From Methanomassiliicoccales archaeon (lineage in GTDB: Archaea; Thermoplasmatota; Thermoplasmata; Methanomassiliicoccales; JACIVX01): a stretch of DNA of 64,000 bases. Made by a program: the position numbers and the translations under genes. The notes below the pieces were generated by a model that was not told where the DNA came from, ran no database searches, and saw only the letters and a program-made list of their open reading frames with translations. The DNA lies in NCBI GenBank assembly GCA_014361295.1, contig JACIVX010000001.1:1086293-1150292 (forward strand). Direction: 5' to 3'. This document shows, piece by piece, positions 8,848 to 17,948 of the stretch (positions are counted from its first letter, which is position 1; the number at the start of each line of letters is the position of its first letter).

Positions 8848-9755
8848 TCTGCTTGATGCTTCCGATGGCTAGCAACATCGATGTTTTGCATATATCTTTC
8901 CCTGAGCGCTCTGGCGATCTCAGCAGCAATTCTATCCTTGCTTTCTCCTCTCTTAATACAAGATATGAGGATTTCGATCAAGATTTTCACTTCTTCGTGA
9001 GGACCAGGAAGGGTTACAAGGAGGCTTTCTCCAACTCGTCCTGTACCGATCCTCACGCCGTCTTTCGCATGTCTACCAGTCCCTTTCTTGTATTTTGTGA
9101 CATAAGGAGTGGCAGCATGAGGATCAACCCTTCTCAACGCTTCGACTGTGCAATCTTTCGACTCTGCGCCAACACCACCAGTTGTAATCACGACCCCGTA
9201 ACCCGAGTCGATCGCGCTGTTGAGCGCGGTAGCGATCTCATCGACATCGTCATTTAGCGCATTGCCGATATCGACGCAGAATCCCTCTGCCTCAAGACGA
9301 GATTTGATGTAAGGGGAGTTCGTGTCCCTGATTGTCCCTTTCTTGACTTCTTCCCCTGTCGGAAAAACGATGCACCTTTTTCTAATCCTGCTCATGATCT
9401 CTTCAACCATTTCGCTCGATTTTTGAAAGGCTTGTTTTGCAATTTCCTCATCGAGATCGATGAACCCAAGAATTCCCTCTGAATGAATGCTTGTTTTTTC
9501 CGATACATTTATTCCGGGCACATTCGAAAGAGCACGGAGCAATTCCGCCTTCTTTCCGAAAATGCGCTCTGCCTCAATCTCCTTCCTTAAAATATCCAAG
9601 GTTAGATGATTATCTGAAGCGTCGGTCACAAGAACTTCCTCTCTGCTCAATCCCAAGACGCTCGCAACGGCTGCGGCAACCTCACCCAAGTTCACATCAT
9701 CGAGCTTCACATCTCTTATCCATAGTTCCGTCTTTCCCAGAAGATTAACTTTCAT
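8844..9755 (-). CDS. MoCF/CinA-type nucleotide- or pterin-binding domain protein
   Basis: 303-aa two-part protein. Residues about 1-120 are an unrecognised alpha/beta domain; about 125-285 form a MoaB/MogA/CinA-like fold (PTGEEVKKGTIRDTN, then the hallmark VVITTGGVGAESKDCTVEAL). The family binds molybdopterin (MogA, MoeA) or pyridine nucleotides (CinA). It is last in a four-gene operon whose upstream member is an NadC/QPRTase relative, so a nucleotide-type ligand is attractive. Its ATG overlaps the stop of that gene by 11 nt, implying coupled translation. Exact substrate is not predictable from sequence. Confidence 0.8.
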   Translation of the reverse strand: MKVNLLGKTELWIRDVKLDDVNLGEVAAAVASVLGLSREEVLVTDASDNHLTLDILRKEIEAERIFGKKAELLRALSNVPGINVSEKTSIHSEGILGFIDLDEEIAKQAFQKSSEMVEEIMSRIRKRCIVFPTGEEVKKGTIRDTNSPYIKSRLEAEGFCVDIGNALNDDVDEIATALNSAIDSGYGVVITTGGVGAESKDCTVEALRRVDPHAATPYVTKYKKGTGRHAKDGVRIGTGRVGESLLVTLPGPHEEVKILIEILISCIKRGESKDRIAAEIARALRERYMQNIDVASHRKHQAD

Positions 9756-10557
9756 TTGAAGCCACGCTCACATCAAATTTGATATCCAACATCGGTGCAT
9801 CGATCAGGGCTCTACCGATATCAAGAATATCCACACCAGTTTCTACAAGCCGAGGAATCTCTTCCAATTTGATCGATCCTCCAAATGCGACCTTGACTCG
9901 ATCTCTCACATGAGCTTTTCTGAGCGAATCGATGACCGCAATCAGGTCCTTCATTTCCCCTGTATCGACCATAATAATCGTCGCACCATGATCTACCGCT
10001 TCGATCGATTCATCTGAAATCGTTTTTGTTTCGCCCCTTATTTGCACGACTTTAATTCGATCGTCGAATTGCGAGGCGGCCCTCAGAGCCTGAGAAATTC
10101 CGCCAAAAATTCGGATATAATTCTTGTCCAAATAAACAAATGGCTCTTCGCTAATCCTGATCCCGACACCTCCCAATCTGAGCGCTTCTCTGATTTCTTC
10201 CTTGATCTGGATCGGCATTTTCTTCCAGCCCCCAGAAACGATTTTAACTCTATTTCCAGCAAGCTTCACCGCGTTGCGCGCAGCCGTCGCAACACCTGAG
10301 GTTTTGGCAATCGTTCCGATCAGCTCATCCTCTGCAATCGATATTTGCTTTGGCGTACCTTCGACGATCGCGATCGTCCCTCTGCAAGGAATCTCGTCTC
10401 CATCGCGCAATTTCACATCAATAGACACGCCGATCTTCGCCGCTGCCTGCGCCATCCGTCTAATCCCAACGACCACACCGCTCTCGTTTGACCATATACG
10501 GGCACTCACTTTTCTGTTAGGGATGTCTCTGAACAGCGAATCTCTGATGTCATTCAC
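9745..10557 (-). CDS. divergent NadC/quinolinate phosphoribosyltransferase homologue
   Basis: About 270 aa with the two-part architecture of nicotinate-nucleotide pyrophosphorylase: an N-terminal alpha/beta sandwich (residues 1-95) and a TIM-like barrel ending in GVDILDIGRALIDAPMLDIK, close to the NadC C-terminus. The strongly conserved NadC segment DTRKTTPG is replaced by SGGWKKMP, and the NadC GGG-H-R-L region is GGVGIRIS, so quinolinate is unlikely to be the substrate. Start chosen at GTG 10557, just after the upstream stop, because the longer frame (to 10659) overlaps the upstream gene. Possibly a phosphoribosyl- or base-transfer step in an unknown cofactor pathway, as ModD-like relatives also lack a firm role. 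Confidence 0.75.
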   Translation of the reverse strand: MNDIRDSLFRDIPNRKVSARIWSNESGVVVGIRRMAQAAAKIGVSIDVKLRDGDEIPCRGTIAIVEGTPKQISIAEDELIGTIAKTSGVATAARNAVKLAGNRVKIVSGGWKKMPIQIKEEIREALRLGGVGIRISEEPFVYLDKNYIRIFGGISQALRAASQFDDRIKVVQIRGETKTISDESIEAVDHGATIIMVDTGEMKDLIAVIDSLRKAHVRDRVKVAFGGSIKLEEIPRLVETGVDILDIGRALIDAPMLDIKFDVSVASNES

Positions 10558-10564
10558 GTTCGAC

Positions 10565-12025
10565 TCACTTTGCTGCCAGGATTTCACTTGTCGCAAATGA
10601 GATTCCCCGCTGCCGACACCATTTCGGCAGAAGCGTATTCTCGACCTCCTGATCAACATCCGGCGCTATGTCGATCAAATCGAGGGCAAGCGACTTGCTC
10701 AAGTTGATTGCCCCAGGTGCACCGTCAAAGGCAAGTATCTTGTCCGTGCCTGTGATTCGCATTGCCATTTCAATCGCTGATTCCAGATCGTCGGCAATGA
10801 GTGCATGTTTCATGAATTCCACGTTTTGCGGATCTTTTCTGAAAACATCCGCTTGCCATTCTCCGACGACAATCGTCGGTATCTTCTTGGCCCAAAAGAC
10901 ACTAGGATAACCTCCCCAGGCGTAGTTGATGATGAGTGCTTTGATAGCTGGATTGATTGGGGCAACATCCTGAATGATCGGCTTTTCATCCCTGCCATAG
11001 AACGATTCGGTGTACCATGTATAACCAGGAAGAGGGTTATCTAAATCGAAAATGTCGACGCTTGAAGCGGAAAAATTCGCAAAAATCATTCCCGCTGAAA
11101 ACACGTAAGGAATCGGCGCCTGGAAATCAAGTACGGCGATGCACTCCCTGATTTTGCCGAGGAGCGTCAAAATTTTGCCATAATATCTGAAGTTATCAAT
11201 TGCGATTCTTCGATCGAGCTCGAAAAGATCGTTATCTGCGTCAACGCCGATGATTCCTGCAGGTGTTGGTCGCAGGAATGTCGCGAATGTCCACTTCTTC
11301 TGTACAAATTGAGAATTAAAGATTGCCCTTGCTGCGAAATTTGCGCCTCTCGGGCCTAGATTATGGTGGTATGTAGACCGCGTTTCGATTCTTGCATACG
11401 ACATGCCGAACGGCTTGACCGCTCTGTCAACATGCCTGTGAAAGTGTATCTCCCTGACATCGCTGTTGTGAGCGTGGACGATCCATTTCGCATCGTAGCA
11501 TTTTTTCAAACCATAGAGCGTACCAATCTCCGTTTCGATCGCGATCCCCTCGTCGATTGGCGCAACCCCAATTGCCTTCCCATTGAAATGATCGTCAAGC
11601 CGGAATCGTTCGATGTACTCATCCGATTCTCTAAATCTGAGACCGACACCAGCCCTGAGCCTGATGTCCTCGGCGCCTGTCTTCTCCATGATGAAATCCC
11701 TCGTTGCCTTGAGCATCTCGGCGTACGGCTCTCCGCCGAGGATCGTGAAGCCATGATGAGAACCGAGAATGTTAACCGAGTCACCTGGCTTGATCATCGA
11801 CATGTCGACCTTGCTGAGCGCTTCCTCCGTTGCCTCCCTCACAGCCGATATCCCCTTTTCGGAGGGGTATATGGCCTCTGGAAATCCTGGAAAAAGCTCT
11901 CTCACACCGATAGAGACCATGTTTTTCAAATCTGCCGCTCTGATACGGATCATCGAGGGGTCGGGACCATACCTCGACGGTTTCGGCGGAAGAGGTCTAA
12001 CTGGAGCATACAGCTTCGGTGGCAC
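10565..12025 (-). CDS. conserved protein of unknown function in cofactor-type operon
   Basis: 486-aa protein I cannot assign. Start chosen at GTG 12025: GGGGTGA sits about 6 nt upstream and overlaps the previous gene's stop region; the longer frame to 12088 would overlap that gene by 62 nt. Seen: a His-rich centre with GSHHGF, VHAHNSDVREIHFHRH and STYHHNLGPRG, suggesting bound metal, and a C-terminal Rossmann-like half (IKALIINYAWGGYPSVFWAK, IPTIVVGEWQAD). The layout weakly recalls the lactate racemase (LarA) fold, where spaced His/Lys residues hold a nickel-pincer nucleotide, but the LarA SGG-x-K motif is absent, so I would not name it LarA. Soluble, no signal peptide. Confidence 0.72.
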   Translation of the reverse strand: MPPKLYAPVRPLPPKPSRYGPDPSMIRIRAADLKNMVSIGVRELFPGFPEAIYPSEKGISAVREATEEALSKVDMSMIKPGDSVNILGSHHGFTILGGEPYAEMLKATRDFIMEKTGAEDIRLRAGVGLRFRESDEYIERFRLDDHFNGKAIGVAPIDEGIAIETEIGTLYGLKKCYDAKWIVHAHNSDVREIHFHRHVDRAVKPFGMSYARIETRSTYHHNLGPRGANFAARAIFNSQFVQKKWTFATFLRPTPAGIIGVDADNDLFELDRRIAIDNFRYYGKILTLLGKIRECIAVLDFQAPIPYVFSAGMIFANFSASSVDIFDLDNPLPGYTWYTESFYGRDEKPIIQDVAPINPAIKALIINYAWGGYPSVFWAKKIPTIVVGEWQADVFRKDPQNVEFMKHALIADDLESAIEMAMRITGTDKILAFDGAPGAINLSKSLALDLIDIAPDVDQEVENTLLPKWCRQRGISFATSEILAAK

Positions 12026-12026
12026 T

Positions 12027-12653
12027 TTATTCACCCCTTTTTTCAGCCAAATCAAGGAGCTTCCTGAAAATCGCCCTATCTTCCTCAAAATAAAAGCCTC
12101 TGGAGGAGTATTTCTCGATTACTTCTTCCGGAATATCCCAGAGGGTCGGCGTTAGACCATACCACTGCCATCCTCCCTTAATGGGCTTCGGATCTTTCCC
12201 GGCGGCGAAGAGCAAACGGAGAATCGGCTGAATGCATTCGACCTTACAGCCCGTTCTTGCTCCGACCGTCCTCGAAATCTCTTCAGGGGACGAGGCTCCA
12301 TGGAGGATTGCCGCAGCAATCTCTTCTGCCCTCGTGCCCGTGCAGAAACATACGATTTGCTCTGGGTGCAATCTCGCTTTCAGGCACAGCTCCTTGATCT
12401 TGATTCTGTCGACCGATTCGAGATCAATCGCCAGAATCCTCGGCTGGCTGAGATTTTTCAGATTGACAGCCCTAAACTGGCATCTTTCCGAGCATGCGCC
12501 ACAGCCAACGCATGTATCGAGATTGACTTGCGCCTTCCTTTTGCCGTCAATTTTTCCGACTTTGATTGAAAGCGTCGGACAGACCTTTTCGCACGTCTGG
12601 CACCCAGTGCACTTGGAGGCATCAACCTCCGCATACATGTTGACGACTCTCAC
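12027..12653 (-). CDS. 2[4Fe-4S] ferredoxin fused to BFD-like [2Fe-2S] domain
   Basis: 208-aa electron carrier, first gene of the four-gene operon. Residues 10-60 hold two ferredoxin motifs (C15, C18, C21, C25 and C48, C51, C54, C58). Residues about 98-150 match a bacterioferritin-associated-ferredoxin-like [2Fe-2S] motif (CFC at 102-104, C136, C140). The C-terminal 55 residues are unassigned. GTG 12653 is chosen because GGGAGGAG precedes it by about 6 nt; ATG 12638 is an alternative. Such modules feed electrons to dehydrogenases or reductases, suggesting that the operon's reaction is a redox step. Confidence 0.85.
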   Translation of the reverse strand: MRVVNMYAEVDASKCTGCQTCEKVCPTLSIKVGKIDGKRKAQVNLDTCVGCGACSERCQFRAVNLKNLSQPRILAIDLESVDRIKIKELCLKARLHPEQIVCFCTGTRAEEIAAAILHGASSPEEISRTVGARTGCKVECIQPILRLLFAAGKDPKPIKGGWQWYGLTPTLWDIPEEVIEKYSSRGFYFEEDRAIFRKLLDLAEKRGE

Positions 12654-12908
12654 AGATTCTCCTCCCGAGTTTCAGCGCTTCTCCGTAACGAGAGGCGCGG
12701 GTTTTCCTTCATTCTTTCCATCATCTTCTTTTATTTCATTTTGTATTGATAATTCATACCTTCAAGTATTATTAATGTTCTGATCATTTCGGAAAAGAGG
12801 ATTCGATTCTGTGTGAAAATTTCATTATTTACTCAATCGATTGTGCTGATCGGAAGCAGGATTCGGTATGCCGCCTAGATGTGTGGGCACGACAGCAGGT
12901 GAAAAGCT

Positions 12909-13742
12909 ATGCGAGCGGCACTTCTCTTCGACCTAGATGAAGTCAAATTCATTGAGCCGAGCTTCGACAAGCTCATCGACGAACAATTCACTAACGATCT
13001 GATCAACATACGATCATCGAGAGGACGATTGCTCATCAACGAGAGTGAGTGGCCAATTGCTGTTGCGCTGGAAACAGATAGTGGGTGGGTTGCTGGGACT
13101 TTCACTTATAGAAATATCTCAGAAGAGCTTCTTGATAAACTCGAACAAATTGATATTGAGATTTACCAGGAAAAACAGACCGAATGGGAAGCCGCAGTGA
13201 GGGAATACTATTCGCTCGAATTGATAAGAAAGGTTCCACCAGCGCTCGACGATTTTTCCCCGCATCGTGCTGAAAACTTATTACACATTCTGAGGGAAAA
13301 ATGGGGGAATGTTAGGGATAAAATTTGCCTCGATGCCGCCTGCGGGACAGGTGTAGGCTCGGTGGTCGCAAGAACGATGGGTATGTCAGTCATTTCATTC
13401 GACAATGATCCGTCGCTGCTATCCTGCGGTCTGCGAGCTGGAAGATTGTTACCGGAAGAGACAATGTGTATTGACGCTACTTTCGCATCTCGGTATATCA
13501 AAGAAGTGGAATACGGACTCATTCTTATGGCAGGGGAAATCACCCCGTTCAACTCAATTCTCTGGAAGAGAATTGTAAATGAGATTCTATCGTTAACTGA
13601 GAATACGATCCTCACAACAGGCACTGAAAAAGAAGCCTTCATGATCAGTCAGTGGTCAAAAGAGAGGGGAAGAGAAGTCGAAGTGTTTGAAAATGAAAGA
13701 AGTGATTTTTACGATCGCTGGGTTTGCGAGACATGGAAATGA
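12909..13742 (+). CDS. SAM-dependent methyltransferase-like protein
   Basis: 277-aa protein with an N-terminal 120-residue domain of unknown type and a class I methyltransferase fold after it: motif I CLDAACGTGVG (140-150), acidic post-I VISFDNDP (161-168), and a post-catalytic strand ILMAGEITPFN. Substrate unknown. ATG 12909 follows CAGGTGAAAAGCT. It sits alone between the minus-strand cofactor-type operon and the nitrilase pseudogene, the latter starting right after its stop on the same strand. Confidence 0.72.
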   Translation: MRAALLFDLDEVKFIEPSFDKLIDEQFTNDLINIRSSRGRLLINESEWPIAVALETDSGWVAGTFTYRNISEELLDKLEQIDIEIYQEKQTEWEAAVREYYSLELIRKVPPALDDFSPHRAENLLHILREKWGNVRDKICLDAACGTGVGSVVARTMGMSVISFDNDPSLLSCGLRAGRLLPEETMCIDATFASRYIKEVEYGLILMAGEITPFNSILWKRIVNEILSLTENTILTTGTEKEAFMISQWSKERGREVEVFENERSDFYDRWVCETWK

Positions 13743-13745
13743 TCA

Positions 13746-14839
13746 TTGATTTTGATCGATAAAGATGAACGGGACAATAGATTCTTACCTGAGCAAATTG
13801 GTTTCTTCTTGATCTCAATAGAAAAAAGAGTCAGAGTTGCGGCGGCACAAGTCTCGCCAGTTTTTATGGAAAAGGAAGCAACAATCAACAAAGCCTGCAG
13901 GACGATTGAGACGGCGGAGAAAGCCAGGCGCGGGATTTTGCCGATCTTGAAATGGTCTAAGTGGATGGTACGGTATCAAAAGAACTCTTTGAAGATCCCA
14001 AGTTCTGATGTCGATTTATTGTGCGAAGCCCCGAAGGATGCGACTGTCATTACAGCCATCGGCTGTAGCGAAATGAGCGATATCAAGGGAAGCAACGCAC
14101 TGTGTAATACGATCCTATTCATCAAACCACGACGGAAAAATCCTCGGACGCCACAGAAAGCCCATGCCGACACACGCCGAGAGAATGATTTGGAGCATGG
14201 GGGACGCAAACGATATCGTCGTCTTCGATACTCCAATCGGAACGATCGGTGGCATGATCTGTTACGAGCGTCACATGGCGCTTCAAAAAGCGGCGATGGC
14301 ATCGCTGGGAAGGAGATTCACTGCGCGTTATGGCCCGGCTGGTGGGTCATGGGAGCATCATCCAGGAGAAAAAAAGAGATTGAAAAATAGAGACTCCCCT
14401 TTCTTTTGTGATCTCGGACATGCGATGAAGGAATACGCGTTCGAAAACCAGGTTTTCGTGATCAGCGTAGGCAGTATATTCCAGATGACAGGATGCCGCC
14501 TGAACGTAGAAATTTCAATATTGCGGTAGGAGGTAGTTTCATTGTCAACCCTGCCAGCGTAACACTCGCAGGCCCTAGCAGGCCATATATTCAGTAAAGA
14601 AAAAATTCTCTATGCAGATCTTTTTGCGGAGGATATTAACGTTGACAATGCTCTCCGGTCACTATTCGTGTCCTAACCTTTTATGGCTTGAAATCAGACA
14701 CGATCCATTGAGAGAACCCGATTCAAGATCGCCCGCGCACGGCTTTCATGATGAGAAGTATGTTGGCGGTCCGATGAAAATGAGAAAAAGTAAAAAAAGC
14801 AAGAAGGCAGGCATAATCGGCACCGATGATACCTCATGA
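13746..14839 (+). pseudogene. nitrilase (carbon-nitrogen hydrolase) pseudogene, multiply frameshifted
   Basis: Remnant of a nitrilase of the aliphatic/aromatic nitrilase class. Readable pieces in order, in alternating frames: VRVAAAQVSPVFMEKEATI; VDLLCEAPKDATVITAIGCS; MPTHAERMIWSMGDAND and GGMICYERHMALQKAAMASL (catalytic Cys region); IHCALWPGWWVM; SPFFCDLGHAMKEYAFENQ; NFNIAVGGSFIVNPASVTL; EKILYADLFAEDIN; GHYSCPNLLWLEI. At least six frame changes are needed, and the segment that should carry the catalytic Glu after the first strand is scrambled. The density of lesions argues for true decay rather than sequencing error. The end is approximate. Confidence 0.85.
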
Positions 14840-15018
14840 GTTAAGGATCACGCATGAGCTAGATCTCTAACAAATCATTGCGAATAATAAAATAATAGTA
14901 AAATTATTTATTTTAAAATAAGAAAGAGAATCTGCGCTTCGTTTCAGATGAGCTATTTCCTTTATCTGAAGTCAAAAATTGTTTAACAAAATTCCGCCAA
15001 GAAATTCAAATTGCCAGA

Positions 15019-15570
15019 TTAAAGTCCCAATTCTCCCGATACCTTCTTCATTCCCTCCAGAGCGATTTGCAAAAATTGCTCGAGCGCGAGAGCTAATTCA
15101 TTGCAGATCGCGATCCTTTCCCTGCTCACGTTTCTTGCGAAATCCTTCGACTTGTACTTCTTGAGAAGCGTTTCTAATTTCACTTCATCGAGCTTCTTCG
15201 ATGGCATAACAAGCGCACATGCGACGATCAGACCAGAGGCAGCATCGGATGCGATGAGGGCTTTCTTAAGTTTACTATCTGGCATAACCGATGTGTACTC
15301 GTAATTGTGCGCCAAAATCGAGTTGATGATTTCATCATCAACAATTCCCTGAAGCAACTCCTTTGCCTTCAGGGTGTGATTTGAAGGAGCATTGCATGTC
15401 TCAAAGTCGATGTCGTGGAGAATTCCTGTCACCTCCCATTTCAACGCATCTTCACCTAGATTCACTGCTAACTCCCTCATGATCGCACCAACCGCGATCA
15501 TATGCTTCAGATTGTTTTCTTTCGAAATGTAATTCCTCACCACGCGAATTGCCTCATCCCTTGAGATCAT
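15019..15570 (-). CDS. HD-domain phosphohydrolase
   Basis: 183-aa HD/HDIG-type protein. Metal-binding residues are visible as H23, HD at 52-53 (GILHDIDFE), H88 and D at about 109 in ASDAASG. Such small HD proteins hydrolyse phosphate esters of nucleotides or similar molecules; the substrate here is unknown. ATG 15570 is flanked by AT-rich DNA, and the gene appears monocistronic. Confidence 0.85.
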   Translation of the reverse strand: MISRDEAIRVVRNYISKENNLKHMIAVGAIMRELAVNLGEDALKWEVTGILHDIDFETCNAPSNHTLKAKELLQGIVDDEIINSILAHNYEYTSVMPDSKLKKALIASDAASGLIVACALVMPSKKLDEVKLETLLKKYKSKDFARNVSRERIAICNELALALEQFLQIALEGMKKVSGELGL

Positions 15571-15873
15571 TTATTATGAAATATCATTGACTCAGTAATT
15601 AACCTATTCTCCTGCGATGTATTTCTTCTTCATAAATTACTGATATACCCCGATGCTCCACAAGTTCTTTTTAACGGTCGAAGGGGTCTTTTGTCCAAAT
15701 ATAGAATCGGTGACATCGCAGACTCCTGTACCTGACTCAATTTTTCGAGGATAGAGTTGAATCTGACTTAATCTTGCACAATTTCCTCAATCAAATACCA
15801 AAAATATATGCTCATAATTGATGACATAAACATCATAAACCAATGATTCCTAAAAATAAAGACCCAAAAATGA
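15571..15873. other. intergenic, no gene seen
   Basis: AT-rich 303-bp gap between two minus-strand genes. A short inverted repeat (CAGTAATT near 15592 and AATTACTG near 15640) could be a promoter-proximal operator or weak hairpin. TATA-like stretches near 15810-15830 may drive nothing obvious. No supported ORF or RNA gene. Confidence 0.5.
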
Positions 15874-16860
15874 TCATCCTACGGCAAAATTGATGGCCAG
15901 AAAGATTCCATAGAGAATCAAGAGTAGAACACTATGTTTCTTGTCGATGCCGCCGTGGCGCATCAGCATAAAAAATACTAAAATAGTAAACAGGACGAGT
16001 GGAATGACACCTGTGATCAGCAACATGCTCGTGACCGACAAACCCTGAAAGACGCCTCCCATTCCTGCGACGACGAGTGTGTTGAAAACAACAGAGCCAA
16101 AGCTGTTTCCCAAAGCGATGTCCATTCCCTTTTTAAAGGCGGCGACAATGCTGACCGTCATTTCGGGAAGAGTGGTTCCAAGCGTCACGAGCGTAAGACC
16201 AATCAGAAAATCGCTGACCCCAAATGCCTTTGCAAGACCCACAGCCGAATCAATTGAGACTTGCGCCCCTATAAGCAGGATCAGGAGACCTACTAGCAGG
16301 ATAAGTGCGCTCGTCAGTGGCTTGGGGCAGGGTGCGCAAATTTCCCTGTATTCCATGCTGACCGCGTCGCTTGGCTTTTCTCCTCTCGACAAGATGAGTA
16401 TGATAAGAGTTGTCAGAAGAAACAAGATGATCATCAAAGACCCATCAAGCAGCGAAATTTGACCATCGAGCGCAAGCGCCAGAAAGAGTATTGTACTTAA
16501 AAGTGCAACTAAACCTTCCCGCCTGACCATTTCAAACCTGATGACGATAGGAGAGATGATTGCGCAGAGAGCGAGAATGATAGTCACGTTTGATACATTC
16601 GCACCTATTACATTACCGAGAGAGACCGTTGATACTCCGCGTATTCCCGCCACAAGACCGAGGAAGAATTCTGGGGAGGATGTTCCAAAAGCGACGATGG
16701 TCGTTCCGATGATAAATGGTCTCACCCCAATTGCGTTCGCAAGCTTAGCCGCCCCATCAACGAGATATCTGCCTCCAAAATAGACGGCGGTAAATCCGGT
16801 GAGAAGGAAGATGAGATCGTTGAGGATATCCATTGCAAGATAATGACATGTATTGACCAT
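15874..16860 (-). CDS. Na+/Ca2+ exchanger (CaCA family, YrbG type)
   Basis: 328-aa integral membrane antiporter with about ten hydrophobic segments and two inverted alpha-repeats: FGTSSPEFFLGLVAG in the first half and LGTTLPEMTVSIVAA in the second, each with the acidic residue that binds the cation. Expected to extrude Ca2+ (or exchange another cation) against Na+. Start 16860 (ATG) has a GTGAG-like site upstream; the internal ATG at 16833 is an alternative. Not clearly in an operon. Confidence 0.92.
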   Translation of the reverse strand: MVNTCHYLAMDILNDLIFLLTGFTAVYFGGRYLVDGAAKLANAIGVRPFIIGTTIVAFGTSSPEFFLGLVAGIRGVSTVSLGNVIGANVSNVTIILALCAIISPIVIRFEMVRREGLVALLSTILFLALALDGQISLLDGSLMIILFLLTTLIILILSRGEKPSDAVSMEYREICAPCPKPLTSALILLVGLLILLIGAQVSIDSAVGLAKAFGVSDFLIGLTLVTLGTTLPEMTVSIVAAFKKGMDIALGNSFGSVVFNTLVVAGMGGVFQGLSVTSMLLITGVIPLVLFTILVFFMLMRHGGIDKKHSVLLLILYGIFLAINFAVG

Positions 16861-17072
16861 TATTTATTCTGCTCACTGAGACGCTTGTTGCCGAGACTAC
16901 AGATATCTGCGCAGCGGATCAAGCGTTTCGTCGATTTGAGCTGTAAGTTGAAATCAAAAACCGATCAGTAGAATGCTAGGTGCATTTTCATTAATCTTCA
17001 TTCAACGATAAGAAATGCTCAATGCTTGCTTACGAATGCAAAACGTGTTTACAGAGGATCATGAGAGAGAGG

Positions 17073-17948
17073 TTAAACATCGACAAGCTTAACGCCCTCT
17101 TTTTCAAATCTTTCACGTAAATTTTTTAGAAAGGTCGAAATAATTTCATCTTTCTTATTGATTTCCCTAATCCAAATCTTGATTGCCAGTTTTGTCCTTG
17201 TCCCCTGAATCTCGACAACGTTGACTTGCGGATTAAAAAAATTCATGTCGATTTTGCCTTCAAATAGTGTTTTGAAACGTGGCAGTTCAAGTAGCTTGTT
17301 AATTCTTGATTTTTCCTCTCCGGTTACATGAGGTAGGATGAAATTATTCTTATCCGCTTCGTCCAGCACGATTCTCGCGATGCAGTCGATATTTTCTTCC
17401 TTCGAAATCCACAAGGGCACTGTCAGAGCGATGAAACCTCCCTTCGTGTAGTTGATCAACTTATTTCCAATCAAAAAAGAATTGGGAATGTAAAGAATGC
17501 GTCCATCCAGGTCGCGCATGACTGTGTTGATGAGGTTGACATCTTTTACGCGGCATAAACCGGTGGCGGGCATGCCTCCGACCTCAACCCAATCTTCAAT
17601 TTCGAAAGGTTTCGTGACGGAAATAAGGATGCCAGCGAATGCGTTCTGTATAACCTGCTGCGATGCGAGCGCAACAGCAATACCAATGACACCAAGAGAG
17701 ACGAGAAACGCTGAAATATCCAACTTGAGGATTTCCCAGAAACCTATGTAGAGACCGAGGATGATAATTAAATATTGAGTGAGTTTCGCGATAATCTTCG
17801 ATCGTTTTTTTGTGATTCTGAGGTCGAGGATCATTCTGATCAAAGCATAGGCGCTCTTCGCGAGGATGACTGACAAAACGAGAACGATAAGAAATGCGAT
17901 GAGATCAAGTATCGTCAGACTGCCGACTATTGGATCGTCGAGGAACAA
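17073..17948 (-). CDS. mscS: small-conductance mechanosensitive channel (MscS family)
   Basis: 291-aa MscS-like channel: three N-terminal membrane helices, a pore helix rich in Gly/Ala (GVIGIAVALASQQVIQN, about 85-101), then the beta domain (PFEIEDWVEVGG) and the alpha/beta cytoplasmic cage. It releases solutes under hypo-osmotic stress. The size equals E. coli MscS. ATG 17948. Stand-alone gene beside the cation exchanger, so a loose ion/osmotic theme. Confidence 0.93.
   Translation of the reverse strand: MFLDDPIVGSLTILDLIAFLIVLVLSVILAKSAYALIRMILDLRITKKRSKIIAKLTQYLIIILGLYIGFWEILKLDISAFLVSLGVIGIAVALASQQVIQNAFAGILISVTKPFEIEDWVEVGGMPATGLCRVKDVNLINTVMRDLDGRILYIPNSFLIGNKLINYTKGGFIALTVPLWISKEENIDCIARIVLDEADKNNFILPHVTGEEKSRINKLLELPRFKTLFEGKIDMNFFNPQVNVVEIQGTRTKLAIKIWIREINKKDEIISTFLKNLRERFEKEGVKLVDV

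Noticed and set aside
10565-12025. Naming the 486-aa operon protein LarA (lactate racemase)
   Set aside because: General layout is only weakly similar and the characteristic SGG-x-K segment is absent.
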